A stretch of 64,000 bases of DNA from positions 56,118 through 120,117 of the forward strand of contig NZ_JAQTIG010000006.1 of the NCBI RefSeq assembly GCF_029433515.1, in the 5' to 3' direction. Source of the stretch: Lactobacillus sp. ESL0679 (GTDB taxonomy: Bacteria; Bacillota; Bacilli; Lactobacillales; Lactobacillaceae). The translations under genes were made by a program, and so were the position numbers. The notes under the pieces were generated by a model. The model made no database searches and was not told where the DNA came from. It worked only from the letters and a program-made list of their open reading frames with translations. Shown here piece after piece: positions 1-8,648 of the stretch (positions within the stretch are counted from its first letter, which is position 1; the number at the start of each line of letters is the position of its first letter).

Positions 1-252
1 GATCAGTCAGCACTTAATCACTTTGCTCAAAGCAAAAAAATTGCGCCACGGCGTTATAATGAGCAATATAAATTAAAACCTGACACTGTCATCCAGCATT
101 TCACTACCAGCTTTCGCTTTTTACCACTATTTCATACCCAGACAGTTAAGCCGTGGGAGGTTGAGCGCGTGCATCAGGTACTAAAATTGCACGAATACGA
201 TGACATTCTTAACCGTTATTTACAGCTAAAAGATAATTTAGTACAAGATTAA
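1..252 (+). CDS. C-terminal part of a probable glycosyltransferase (gene starts upstream)
   Basis: The frame is open from the first base to a TAA at 250-252, giving 83 residues of a protein that begins outside the window. The fragment is rich in aromatic and basic residues (HFTTSFRF, KPWEVERVHQ) and ends 20 bp before a GT8 gene on the same strand. I infer a sugar transferase of the same cluster from this position and from a general resemblance of the tail to GT8-type C termini. No catalytic motif is visible, so the family call is tentative. Confidence 0.5.
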   Translation, partial: DQSALNHFAQSKKIAPRRYNEQYKLKPDTVIQHFTTSFRFLPLFHTQTVKPWEVERVHQVLKLHEYDDILNRYLQLKDNLVQD

Positions 253-272
253 TTTTTATTGGAGAGTAATTT

Positions 273-1220
273 ATGACTATTCCCGTTTTTTATTCGATCA
301 GCGATGACTACACCAAATATGCGGCAGTTTCGCTTAATTCGTTAGTTAAGCACGTTAATCCAGACAAAGATTATACTGTTTACTTTCTTAATCAAGACCT
401 ATCTGCCACACACCAGCAGGACTTACGAGACATTGGTACAAGTAACGTTCATATTGAGTTTTTCACAATTGATAATGACGTTGTCGCCACCATTCAAAAT
501 CGACCGGAGAACTACCTTAAAGCTGATTTTTTCACCATGTCAATTTTTTATCGTTTATTCATTTCTGACCTGTTTCCGCAATATGATAAGGCAATTTATA
601 TTGATGCCGATACTATTCTAAATGACGACATCGCCAAACTGTATGAAACCAAACTAGGTAATAATTTATTTGCGGCTTGCATGGATTCTTCAATCCAATA
701 CGTCCCCAAAATGATTACTTATATTAAAGAAGTTTTAGCACTTGACCCCAAGAAATACATTAATTCTGGTGTCCTAGTCCTCAACAGCCAAGCATTTCGG
801 GACGAAAAGTTCACTAAGCACTTTACAGCGCTATTAACTAAATATCATTTCGACTGTATTGCGCCAGATCAAGATTATCTGAATGAAATTTGTGATGGAC
901 GTATTTTTTATCTTGATCCTAGATGGGATGCCATGCCTAATGAAAATACTGAGCCACTAAAGAACCCCAGTTTAATCCACTATAACCTTTTCTTTAAGCC
1001 ATGGCATTTTACCAATATTCAATATGAACAATACTTTTGGGATAGTGCGCAAGAGACTAAGTTTTATTCTGAACTAAAAGCAGAATTTGCTAACTACACC
1101 GAACGTGAACGCGAGCGTGATAGTCATAAACTTGACTTCATGCTTGCCAAAGAAGATAAAACCATTAACGACCCACAAAATTGGGCACAAGTGAAAAAAC
1201 AAGGATCAGTTACTTTATGA
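273..1220 (+). CDS. Glycosyltransferase family 8 protein
   Basis: This 315-residue cytosolic enzyme has the layout of GT8 retaining glycosyltransferases (LgtC/GspA type). The N terminus is a nucleotide-sugar-binding fold (IPVFYSISDDY, AVSLNSLVKH). A metal-binding DAD motif follows at residues 111-113 (YIDADTI), then the family's NSGVLVLN block near 163-170 and a C-terminal HYN/KPWH region. A good Shine-Dalgarno (TGGAG) precedes the ATG. The stop overlaps the next start (ATGA), so it is probably cotranscribed with the acyltransferase. Donor and acceptor cannot be read from sequence; a role in glycolipid or cell-surface glycan synthesis is inference. Confidence 0.85.
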   Translation: MTIPVFYSISDDYTKYAAVSLNSLVKHVNPDKDYTVYFLNQDLSATHQQDLRDIGTSNVHIEFFTIDNDVVATIQNRPENYLKADFFTMSIFYRLFISDLFPQYDKAIYIDADTILNDDIAKLYETKLGNNLFAACMDSSIQYVPKMITYIKEVLALDPKKYINSGVLVLNSQAFRDEKFTKHFTALLTKYHFDCIAPDQDYLNEICDGRIFYLDPRWDAMPNENTEPLKNPSLIHYNLFFKPWHFTNIQYEQYFWDSAQETKFYSELKAEFANYTERERERDSHKLDFMLAKEDKTINDPQNWAQVKKQGSVTL

Positions 1221-2077
1221 TTATTGGAGACAATCGTGAACGTGTAATTGCTAATATCAAACAGGCAACAGAACGAGGTGACTTTAACGCCAAAGTTGAA
1301 GTTGGTGATCCTGTTTTATCCCTGCAAGAACGGACTACATTGGTTAATTCTTTTTGGCAAACACAACAGACCTTTAAAGGCAAACTATATAATAAAGTCG
1401 GGCACCTCTTTTTTTATATTTTAACCAGTATTCTAACCGCTTCAACTACCTTTACTGGGCTTGAAAACTTAAATTTGCCACGCGGTGGTGCTATTATCAC
1501 CACTAATCATTTTAACCAGATTGATTCGCTACCAATTAAGCACCTGGCTAATAAGACCCACCACCAGTTAGCAATCGCTATCGAGGATACTAACTTAAAA
1601 TTACCCGGCATTTTGCGTTATTTGATGAATTACGTGGGTACAATTCCACTAATTAAAAGAGCTAGTTACATTAGTAATGACTTCCCGCAGCATTTGCACA
1701 GTGCTCTAGAAAAAAATCAGTGGGTTTTAATTTATCCTGAACAAGAGATGTGGTGGAATTACCGTAAACCACGTAAATTGCAGCGTGGAGCTTACTACTT
1801 CGCTGCTAAACAAAATGTTCCCATTATTTCAACCTTTATTGAGATTCAAACACTACCTAAGTTAGAAAAAGCCCAACCACATTTTCAGCAGACTAAATAT
1901 ATTGTTCACGTTTTACCGCTAATTTATCCTGATACTAGTCTTGATGCAAATAGCGATTCCAAACGTATGATGAAGCAAGATTACCAGCAAAAAGTTGCCG
2001 CTTACGAACGTGCTTATCAGCGAAAGCTTGACTATACCTTTACTCCATGGGATATTGCTGGCTGGCTTAAGAGATAA
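1217..2077 (+). CDS. PlsC-like 1-acyl-glycerol-phosphate acyltransferase family protein
   Basis: The 286-residue product carries the acyltransferase motif NHFNQID at residues 97-103 (NHX4D) and a YPEQEMWW block that corresponds to the FPEGTR substrate-binding motif of the PlsC family. It has a hydrophobic segment near residues 63-80. I chose the ATG at 1217 because it overlaps the preceding stop as ATGA, with AAGGA upstream; an upstream in-frame start at 1181 would lie inside the glycosyltransferase. Coupling to a GT8 gene suggests membrane or glycolipid modification, but the acyl acceptor is not known. A terminator follows. Confidence 0.8.
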   Translation: MIIGDNRERVIANIKQATERGDFNAKVEVGDPVLSLQERTTLVNSFWQTQQTFKGKLYNKVGHLFFYILTSILTASTTFTGLENLNLPRGGAIITTNHFNQIDSLPIKHLANKTHHQLAIAIEDTNLKLPGILRYLMNYVGTIPLIKRASYISNDFPQHLHSALEKNQWVLIYPEQEMWWNYRKPRKLQRGAYYFAAKQNVPIISTFIEIQTLPKLEKAQPHFQQTKYIVHVLPLIYPDTSLDANSDSKRMMKQDYQQKVAAYERAYQRKLDYTFTPWDIAGWLKR

Positions 2078-2116
2078 AAGTATATGACTATATAAATAAA
2101 TGCCATTAAGTTAAGC

Positions 2117-2154
2117 CAAAAAGCTCAGTTAGTTAACTATAACTGGGCTTTTTG
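2117..2154 (+). terminator. Rho-independent terminator of the glycosyltransferase/acyltransferase group
   Basis: A 15-bp stem (2117-2131 with 2140-2154, one G-U pair) encloses an 8-nt loop; the descending arm ends in TTTTT. Confidence 0.85.
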
Positions 2155-2218
2155 CTTACACTCTGCTTACTGTTTAAACAATCATAATTCCAATAATTTA
2201 TATAACTGGAGCCATGAT

Positions 2219-2480
2219 ATGACTTTTGCTATTGATGTGAGATCTATGTTACTAAATGGTGTTCAATTTATTGAAGATAAAAAATACAGCTTTGTTCAGA
2301 TCACAATTTACAATAATTGTCTTTGTTGCTTTTTTAGAGGCAATGATGATTATTTTGTTAATTTCATTGACTAACCTCTATCATGTTTCAATTCTGTTTT
2401 TCCTATTACACATTGCATTTTATGATATTAGGTTAATTGCCCAAGATACTATTTTTAATTACATTAATTATCTATCATAA
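2219..2480 (+). pseudogene. Decayed small membrane-protein frame
   Basis: An ATG at 2219 with a well-placed GGAG opens a frame that stops at 2371. An overlapping frame (2256-2480) encodes a strongly hydrophobic stretch with two likely membrane segments (TIIVFVAFLEAMMIILLI, then VSILFFLLHIAFY). Joining them near 2300 by a frameshift would give one plausible small membrane protein, so I read this as a broken gene. I do not recognise the family, and two unrelated short frames remain possible. Confidence 0.25.
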
Positions 2481-2534
2481 AGATTGCAGGCAAGACCTTA
2501 ACAATCTGAAGTAACAAATCACTCTCATTTGTTG

Positions 2535-2563
2535 TTGACTTAATTTAAAAAATATCTTATAAT
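2535..2563 (+). promoter_or_regulatory. Sigma-A type promoter of the trpXYZ-like operon
   Basis: TTGACT at 2535-2540 and TATAAT at 2558-2563 are separated by exactly 17 bp. The predicted start near 2570 leaves about 295 nt of leader before the first structural gene, which holds the leader peptide and hairpins listed next. Confidence 0.8.
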
Positions 2564-2592
2564 TTTCTCATTGAGAGTTGGAGGTAATTCTG

Positions 2593-2658
2593 ATGATTAG
2601 TAGAAATTGTCTAAAATTACATTTGAATACTCGTAGCTTCTTTAGCTTCTTTAGATAA
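2593..2658 (+). CDS. Putative leader peptide rich in phenylalanine codons
   Basis: This 21-codon frame begins with ATG 8 nt after a perfect GGAGG and ends with TAA. Its last eight sense codons read RSFFSFFR, with four Phe codons in tandem 9-nt units (AGCTTCTTT twice). A short, well-translated frame directly after a strong promoter, followed by competing hairpins and a terminator, is the layout of amino-acid attenuation control. Sensing of phenylalanine is inferred only from codon content, and stalling at other codons is possible. It is too short for routine gene callers. Confidence 0.55.
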   Translation: MISRNCLKLHLNTRSFFSFFR

Positions 2659-2770
2659 CGTTTGGATTCATCTAGTTGGATTCAAGCGAAACGTAAGTTT
2701 GAATCTATCTATGATGGCTAAAGCAGTTTGTTTGCAATTAGTCACATGATTTCTAAGTGGCTAATTGCAA
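2640..2770 (+). promoter_or_regulatory. Attenuator leader hairpins upstream of the amino-acid ABC importer
   Basis: Bases 2640-2646 (CTTTAGC, inside the Phe codons) can pair with 2717-2723. A nested hairpin pairs 2658-2663 with 2689-2694, and an alternative pairs 2679-2685 with 2699-2705. A strong 14-bp hairpin pairs 2732-2745 with 2757-2770. Its neighbouring sequence CTAAGTGG (2753-2760) is exactly complementary to CCACTTAG (2801-2808) in the terminator, so terminator and antiterminator are mutually exclusive. No T-box consensus (AGGGTGGNACCGCG) is present. Confidence 0.55.
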
Positions 2771-2795
2771 CATTAAATTTAAAATGAATTTTTTA

Positions 2796-2829
2796 AATAT
2801 CCACTTAGGAATTAAGTGGGTATTTTTTT
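2796..2829 (+). terminator. Leader terminator of the attenuator
   Basis: A 12-bp stem (2796-2807 with 2813-2824, one G-U) and a T run to 2829 lie 36 bp before the first structural gene. This is the position expected for conditional termination. Confidence 0.75.
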
Positions 2830-2864
2830 ATTGAAATATTTCGAAACATGATGGAGGAAAAATA

Positions 2865-3833
2865 ATGCATATTAAAAAAATAATTACCGGAATTAGTTTG
2901 GCAAGTTTATTGCTTTTAGGTGGCTGCAGCAGTAATAAGACTGGTAAAAGTGCAGCGGTTAAACACGTTGGTATTTTGCAAGTTGTTCAACACCCATCGC
3001 TTGATGAAGCATACAAGGGTTTTAAAGAGGGCTTAAAAGATGGTGGCTATGTTGAAGGTAAAAATCTGAAAATTGATTACCAAAACGCACAAAATAGTCA
3101 AGATAATTTAAAGAGTATGAGTGACAAGTTGGTTAATGAAAAATCTGATCTCTTATTGGGCATTGCTACGCCAGCTGCTCAAAGCTTAGCTAATACAACT
3201 CAAGATGTTCCGATTGTTGTTACGGCTGTAACTGATTTAAAAGCTGCGAAGTTAGTCAATTAAAATGATAAACCGGGCAAAAATGTTACGGGAACCACCG
3301 ATATGGTTTCAATTGATAAGCAAATCAAATTATTGTTGTCAATTGTTCCTAAAGCAAAGGCCATTGGTATTATGTACAATGCCGGCGAAGCTAATTCAAA
3401 AATCCAAGCTGATTTGGCAATCGCCGCATTAAAGAAGGCCGGGGTTAAGGTCATAGTTAAAACAGCAAATACAACTAACGATGTGCAACAAGTAACAGAA
3501 ACTTTGGCTGATAAAGTTCAAGGAATATATGTTCCAACTGATAATACTTTTGCTTCTGCAGCTTCACTGATTGGTAAGGTCGTAAAAGAAAAGAAAATCC
3601 CGTTAGTAGCTGGTGCAACTGAGCAGGTTAAAAATGGTGGTCTTGCTTCAATTGGAATCGATTATGAATCTCTAGGAAGACAAACAGGTAAAATGGCAGC
3701 TAAGATTTTGTCAGACAAGGCAAAACCTCAAGATATGCCTGTTGAAAAAGCTACCAATTTAAAATTAGTGGTTAATAAGAAGATGGCTAAGGCCCTAGGA
3801 ATTGATCCCAAGTCGATTAAGGCACCTAAATAG
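2865..3833 (+). pseudogene. trpX: TrpX-type ABC transporter substrate-binding lipoprotein, interrupted by an in-frame TAA
   Basis: Two frames, 2865-3263 and 3264-3833, lie in the same register and are separated only by a TAA at 3261-3263. Read through, they give about 322 residues, the usual length for this family (COG2984 type). The N terminus is a lipoprotein signal (LASLLLLGGCSS). The body has the periplasmic-binding-protein pattern (VGILQVVQHPSLDEA, IVVTAVTDLKAAKLV, then NVTGTTDMVS after the stop). A lysine or glutamine codon mutated to TAA is the simplest explanation. The intact permease and ATPase downstream suggest a recent lesion, strain polymorphism or sequencing error. Known family members bind tryptophan or other aromatic amino acids; the exact ligand is not shown. 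Confidence 0.8.
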
Positions 3834-3860
3834 TATAGAAAGGCAAGTGGATAAGCAAAT

Positions 3861-4778
3861 ATGATGAATACTTTTTGGGATTTATTTCTTTCGGCAACTT
3901 CGCAAGGATTGCTTTGGTCCTTGATGGCAATTGGGGTTTACCTGACCTTCAGGATTCTTGACTTAGCAGATATGACTGCTGAAGGCAGTTTTCCTTTAGG
4001 TGGTGCAATTACCACAATGTGCTTAATTAACGGTGTTAACCCAATTTTAGCAACACTTGCTGCTTTTGGCGGTGGCATGGTTGCTGGTCTAGTCACTGGT
4101 ATTTTAAATACCAAGTTAAAGATTCCGGCACTATTAGCAGGGATTGTCACGATGACTGGTTTATACTCGATAACTTCACGAGTAATGCTCAACGCTGCCA
4201 ATGTTTCGCTTCTGGGCAAGGCAACTATTTTCACTATGGCACAAAACTTGGGCCTGTCTCACAACAACGCCGTCATTGTTACGGGGCTAATTATCTCGTT
4301 ATTAGTAATTGGACTGCTAGTGATATTTTTTAGAACTGAAATCGGCTTGGCGATGCGGGCAACTGGCGACAATACTGAAATGAGTGCTGCTAACGGCATT
4401 AAGACACAAAATATGAAAATCTGGGGCTACATGATTTCTAATGGCTGCATTGCTCTTTCAGGCGCACTGTTAGCTCAAAACAATGGCTTTGCTGACCTCA
4501 ATTCTGGAGTTGGTACACTTGTTGTTGGACTAGCTTCAATCATTATTGCTGAAGTATTAATTCGTAATTTGGCAATTGGGGGGAGAATGCTGACATTAGT
4601 CATTGGGGCAATTATTTATCGCTTGATTTTAGCCTTAGTTTTCCAGATGAACGTTGAACCTTCAGATGCTAAACTCGCTTCAGCTTTAGTGTTAATTGTT
4701 TGTTTGGCTTTACCTAATTTTAAATTATCGCGCAAAAATAAAGGGGAGAATAAAAGTGGCTCAAGTACTGAAAATTAA
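3861..4778 (+). CDS. trpY: TrpY-type ABC transporter permease
   Basis: This 305-residue integral membrane protein has about eight to nine hydrophobic segments from residue 6 to 290, and the IGVYLTFRILDLADMTAEG N-terminal block typical of COG4120-type permeases related to the LivH/BPD_transp_2 family. It would form the membrane channel of the aromatic amino-acid importer with the interrupted binding protein and the downstream ATPase. The ribosome-binding site (GAAAGG) is rather far from the ATG. Its 3' end overlaps the ATPase gene by 23 bp, so translation is probably coupled. Confidence 0.85.
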   Translation: MMNTFWDLFLSATSQGLLWSLMAIGVYLTFRILDLADMTAEGSFPLGGAITTMCLINGVNPILATLAAFGGGMVAGLVTGILNTKLKIPALLAGIVTMTGLYSITSRVMLNAANVSLLGKATIFTMAQNLGLSHNNAVIVTGLIISLLVIGLLVIFFRTEIGLAMRATGDNTEMSAANGIKTQNMKIWGYMISNGCIALSGALLAQNNGFADLNSGVGTLVVGLASIIIAEVLIRNLAIGGRMLTLVIGAIIYRLILALVFQMNVEPSDAKLASALVLIVCLALPNFKLSRKNKGENKSGSSTEN

Positions 4779-5559
4779 AAATTTACACCAAACTTTTGAA
4801 CGAGGGACTGTCAACGAAAATCACGTATTGCGTGGAGTTAACCTTGAATTAGAAGCCGGCGATTTTGTAACAATTATCGGCAGTAATGGTGCGGGAAAAT
4901 CAACTTTGCTCAATAGCATTGCGGGAACTTTACCCATTCAAGAAGGGCAAATTATTTTAAATGGTACCGACATTAGTAAGCTACCCGTTACTAAACGTGC
5001 CAAGAATATCAGTCGCGTTTTTCAGGATCCTAAGATGGGAACGGCTGTTAGATTAACGGTTGAAGAAAATCTGGCTTTAGCAATGAAGCGCGGTCAGCAT
5101 CGCGGTTTTCGTGCTGGTGTTAAAAGACAGGATCGGCAGTTTTTCAAGCGGCAACTTGCTCAGCTTGATTTAAATTTAGAAAATCGCTTAGATGCCGAAA
5201 TCGGGTTACTCTCTGGTGGCCAAAGACAAGCAATTACGCTATTAATGGCCACCTTGCAACGACCAGATTTAATTTTACTTGATGAACATACGGCAGCGCT
5301 TGATCCGCGAACATCGATTACGGTAATGCAATTAACTGAAAAATTAATCAGTGAGCAAAAGTTAACAGCATTCATGGTTACACATAATATGGAAGATGCC
5401 ATTCGTTATGGTAATCGCCTTATCATGCTTCATCAAGGTCGCGTAGCATTAAATCTTGCTGGAGAAGAAAAGAAAAAAATGACGGTGCCCAAATTGATGG
5501 AACTATTCCAAAAGCATGTTGGCGCGGAGTTAAAAGATGATGCAATCTTGCTTGCTTAA
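4756..5559 (+). CDS. trpZ: TrpZ-type ABC transporter ATP-binding protein
   Basis: I place the start at GTG 4756 because AGGGGAG lies 8 nt upstream and the product then begins AQVLKIKNLHQTF; the longer frame from 4696 lies within the permease. The 267-residue protein has Walker A GSNGAGKST at 42-50, the signature LLSGGQRQAITL near 151, Walker B LILLDEHTAALDP and an H-loop THN. It belongs to the COG1101 type that energises TrpXY importers. A terminator follows, closing the three-gene operon. Confidence 0.88.
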   Translation: MAQVLKIKNLHQTFERGTVNENHVLRGVNLELEAGDFVTIIGSNGAGKSTLLNSIAGTLPIQEGQIILNGTDISKLPVTKRAKNISRVFQDPKMGTAVRLTVEENLALAMKRGQHRGFRAGVKRQDRQFFKRQLAQLDLNLENRLDAEIGLLSGGQRQAITLLMATLQRPDLILLDEHTAALDPRTSITVMQLTEKLISEQKLTAFMVTHNMEDAIRYGNRLIMLHQGRVALNLAGEEKKKMTVPKLMELFQKHVGAELKDDAILLA

Positions 5560-5606
5560 TTAGTTGTCAATCAATTTTAAACGTATTTATAAAATTTGCT
5601 TAATCT

Positions 5607-5661
5607 AAAAGGCCTTTGCTAATTGCTGTGTAACACAGTTTTTAGTCAAAGACCTTTTTTT
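5607..5661 (+). terminator. Terminator after trpZ
   Basis: Arms at 5607-5622 and 5642-5657 pair with one bulge. They enclose a small perfect hairpin (CTGTG-TAA-CACAG) and end in seven T. Beyond it, 5662-5800 holds a further inverted repeat (GCCAGAAAA at 5699-5707, TTTTCTGGC ending at 5735) and no convincing gene. Confidence 0.8.
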
Positions 5662-5800
5662 GGATTTGCTTAATTTCAGGCTTTATTATAATTTAGGCCA
5701 GAAAAGGATTCTTGATAATTTTTTCTGGCATAAAAATCAGTCCTTATTTGTTTTATACTTTTTTTATACTTTTAGCACATATTTAAATGGCATACTGTTT

Positions 5801-6247
5801 TCAATTGAGCTTGTTTGGTAATCTTTTTGAAAAGCGTTTCTGAGTTTTATCAAAAGAGTAACCGATTTTAGCATAAAATTGATGTGCGCCAGTTCGACTA
5901 GTACTCGAATTTAAGCGAATTGCTGTGATTTGCTTTTCGCTGGCATATTCTTCAACTGCAGTCATTAGTGCGGTGCCGATACCGCGGTGTTGTGCATCAC
6001 TACTTACAGCTAGTGCCATAATGTTGAGCATGAGGTCAAAGTAAATTTCTTGATAAAGTTCTGCGTGGACATAACCTGTGATTTTACCTGCGTGAGCATC
6101 TTCTGCTACCAAAATTAAATGGTGGGGGTCAGCGAGCAAATGTTGCATGTTGGTTTGCGTCTTAGTTAGCGGATAGTCATATCCGAGCTGCTCGCAATTT
6201 ATTTTCTGAATGACTGAACTGTCTGTTATTTTTGCATGTCGAATCAT
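5801..6247 (-). CDS. GNAT family N-acetyltransferase
   Basis: The 148-residue protein has the GNAT layout: IRHAKITDSSVIQKI at the N terminus, a central beta-strand block (MLNIMALAVSSDAQHRGIGTALM) with the acetyl-CoA pyrophosphate loop QHRGIGTA near residues 88-95, and a C-terminal HQFYAKIGYSF segment. It would transfer an acetyl group from acetyl-CoA to an unknown small-molecule or protein amine. It lies 3 bp after the exporter permease gene on the same strand and may be the last gene of that operon. Confidence 0.88.
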   Translation of the reverse strand: MIRHAKITDSSVIQKINCEQLGYDYPLTKTQTNMQHLLADPHHLILVAEDAHAGKITGYVHAELYQEIYFDLMLNIMALAVSSDAQHRGIGTALMTAVEEYASEKQITAIRLNSSTSRTGAHQFYAKIGYSFDKTQKRFSKRLPNKLN

Positions 6248-6249
6248 TG

Positions 6250-6969
6250 TTAGTACCGATGTCCCTTAGTTTGTCGAATTTGCTTAAGTTGAGCGAGATA
6301 AGCAATGATGCCGATAAACAACCAAATAATAATTGTAAAATAGCTTGCTGTAAGGGCACCATGTCCAGTTTTAATTAAGTTAACTGGTCCGTAAAAGGGA
6401 AATAGCACAGCAATTTTTGCTAGCCAAGCTGGGTAAGCCGTGATAATTACCAAAATGCCGGAAACGAGTTCAATTAATGAACTAAACAGATTTTGGGCAA
6501 AATAAGGGTCATTCATCTGCCACGAAATTGTCCAAGCTGTAAAACCTAAAATAATGCCATCAATGCAAAGTAAGGGTAATAGTGTTAAAGCGCGAATGAT
6601 AATCGCTAGTGGTGCGCCAAAGCAGAAGGCAAGAAAGAGGTTAATTATCGCTAGTAAACAGCCGATGATCAAGGCTACGATTGCTTTACTAAGCCAATAG
6701 CGCGGGCTAAAGGGGCGCTGAGTAATCATTTCAAAATCGATGCACAAGTTTGCATCTTTAACCAGTAACTCATTCATTGTTTGTAAGGATAGTCGTGCGG
6801 CATCAATTGCAATCGATGCAATACCAACGCTCCAATTAAAAGTCCCAGTGTATTGCGTTGTAATTAGGACTAGCAATAGGAGGTCGATGAGCGGCGTTAA
6901 GAAAAAGTAAACTAGTTTTGTGCGCCAGTTATTTAAGAAAGATAGTGAAGAAAATTGGGTAGCAATCAT
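6250..6969 (-). CDS. ABC-2 type exporter permease (second subunit)
   Basis: The 239-residue protein has six hydrophobic spans and the topology of ABC-2 family permeases of three-gene exporters. Its start codon overlaps the stop of the preceding permease gene by one base, so the two are probably made in equal amounts. Together with the ATPase at 7702-8466 they form one exporter, possibly for a peptide or antimicrobial; the substrate is not evident. Confidence 0.7.
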   Translation of the reverse strand: MIATQFSSLSFLNNWRTKLVYFFLTPLIDLLLLVLITTQYTGTFNWSVGIASIAIDAARLSLQTMNELLVKDANLCIDFEMITQRPFSPRYWLSKAIVALIIGCLLAIINLFLAFCFGAPLAIIIRALTLLPLLCIDGIILGFTAWTISWQMNDPYFAQNLFSSLIELVSGILVIITAYPAWLAKIAVLFPFYGPVNLIKTGHGALTASYFTIIIWLFIGIIAYLAQLKQIRQTKGHRY

Positions 6970-7700
6970 TAGAGAATCTTCAGAGCTCCTTTCTTTCTAG
7001 CCAAAAAGTTAACTCTTTGAACAATAATATTAATTAAAAGCAGCCATAGGCAAAGACTTACGCCGTACGACAACCAGTTAAAAGTGACTTGTCGAGTTAA
7101 CGTTGCAATGGGTGCAGTGATTGGAATTAGCCATTGTGAAAAATTAGTTATAGGTTCTAGAATTTTGCTATTGCCAAATAAGCCAGCTAACAAGACAATT
7201 GGTGTTCCAATTAATGTTTCGTAGACCATTGCATCGGCTGTTAATGTTAAAAATGAGGCAATTAGCATTCCCATGATGGCTGCGCCAAGCCATAACAGAA
7301 AAATAGTCAGGATTAATTGTAAATTTATGCTGCCGGTAGCAACGCCAAGTATTTTGGCTAATAAAAAGCTGAGCGGAAAGGCACACAGGCCATAAGCAGA
7401 AGCGGGTAATAGGAGTGTGATTAGGGATGCACGCTCATCGTATTGATTGTTCAATAAATAAGGTAGAGTTCCCTTGTATTTTTCAAAGCTGATGCAGCCA
7501 GCGACTGTTGTACAGGATGACCACATCCCAAAAATGCCGCTTTGCAGCCACAACATGGGATTATCCAAGTTATGATTGGCGTAGGCAATGGTGTACTGCA
7601 TTAAAAAAATCGCGGTAGTGCTGGTAAGTGTCAACCAAACAAAGTATTGGTCAGACAGATAATCTTTAAAGTGAAAGAGGAATAAACGAATAAAACGCAT
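6969..7700 (-). CDS. ABC-2 type exporter permease (first subunit)
   Basis: The 243-residue protein has about six membrane segments with short loops and a MWSSCTTVAGCISFEKYKGTLPYLL block that resembles the ABC-2 coupling region. It starts one base before the stop of the ATPase gene region and shares its operon. Pairs of unequal ABC-2 permeases with one ATPase are common in lactobacillus drug or bacteriocin-immunity exporters. That role here is inference. Confidence 0.75.
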   Translation of the reverse strand: MRFIRLFLFHFKDYLSDQYFVWLTLTSTTAIFLMQYTIAYANHNLDNPMLWLQSGIFGMWSSCTTVAGCISFEKYKGTLPYLLNNQYDERASLITLLLPASAYGLCAFPLSFLLAKILGVATGSINLQLILTIFLLWLGAAIMGMLIASFLTLTADAMVYETLIGTPIVLLAGLFGNSKILEPITNFSQWLIPITAPIATLTRQVTFNWLSYGVSLCLWLLLINIIVQRVNFLARKKGALKIL

Positions 7701-7701
7701 G

Positions 7702-8466
7702 TTACTTCCTCCTTAACTGTGGTGCTAAGGCTAAGTAGGATTCTTCTAGCGTTGCTGGTCTGTCAATGTGACTGACTTTTGACAAGTTAACAATATCGTT
7801 AACACTACCAGTGGCAAAGACTTTACCGCCGCCGAGTAAAACAATGTGGTCAGCCAAGGTTTCAACCTCGCTCATTGTATGGCTAGTTAGTAAAATACTG
7901 ATCCCGCTATTTGCCAAATATTTAATTGTGTCACGAATGCTCTTGGCAATTTCAACATCAAGCCCACTTGTTGGTTCATCAAGTAAGAGCAAATTAGGTT
8001 GACCTAAAAGTGCTCGGGCGATATGTAATCTTTGTGTCATCCCTTTTGAAAATGTGCCAGCCTTTTTGTCAGCAACATTTTCTAAGTCCACAATTTCTAG
8101 AACGCGTTTAATTTCATCTTTTTGCTGGCGATAAGGAATTTTGGCTAAGTCGGCAAAGAAAGCAAGGTTTTGCCTAGCAGTTGCGTTGCGATAAAAGCCC
8201 AATTCGCCACCAAAAGAAACGCCCATTCGTGGTCGTCTTTTTGCAGTAGTAATTTCTTGGCCATTAACAAATACTTGCCCAGAAGTAGGAATTAAATAGC
8301 CACCAATAATTGATACGGTGGTGGTTTTGCCAGCACCATTAGGTCCTAAGAGCGAAACAATTTCGCCTTTAGCAATTGTAAAAGAAACGTCAACAAGTGC
8401 GTCAAATGACTGTTGTCCGTTTTGATAAATCTTTTTTAAGTGTTTAACTGATAATATATTTTCCAA
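7702..8466 (-). CDS. ABC exporter ATP-binding protein
   Basis: I choose the TTG at 8466 as start, because GGAG lies nine bases before it and the product then begins MENILSVKHLKKIY. The longer frame to 8484 would use a TTG with no ribosome-binding site. The 254-residue protein has Walker A GPNGAGKTT, the signature FSKGMTQRLHIARAL, Walker B NLLLLDEPTSGLD and the H-loop LLTSHTMSEVE. It is the first gene of the ABC-2 exporter operon. The 180 bp upstream (8485-8648) contain no gene I can support. Confidence 0.9.
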   Translation of the reverse strand: MENILSVKHLKKIYQNGQQSFDALVDVSFTIAKGEIVSLLGPNGAGKTTTVSIIGGYLIPTSGQVFVNGQEITTAKRRPRMGVSFGGELGFYRNATARQNLAFFADLAKIPYRQQKDEIKRVLEIVDLENVADKKAGTFSKGMTQRLHIARALLGQPNLLLLDEPTSGLDVEIAKSIRDTIKYLANSGISILLTSHTMSEVETLADHIVLLGGGKVFATGSVNDIVNLSKVSHIDRPATLEESYLALAPQLRRK

Positions 8467-8648
8467 AAAATTATTCTCCGTCAATTAAGTTGTAATTTGA
8501 TCAATCACTAAAAAGGAAGGTGTGATTATCGATCGGATGATTACAGGTTAATTTGAAGAACAAATTGATGTAACATTAAGTCTATGAGAAAAATTATAAC
8601 ATAGTTTTATTTTTGTGCTAGATCTTTTTAATAAATAAGGAGGATGAG

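Noticed and set aside
2535..2865. T-box riboswitch before the amino-acid importer
   Set aside because: The AGGGTGGNACCGCG antiterminator consensus is absent and a translated leader peptide explains the layout better.
5699..5735. 12-codon minus-strand frame overlapping an inverted repeat
   Set aside because: It is too short, and its sequence simply follows the repeat; no downstream peptide-processing genes are nearby.
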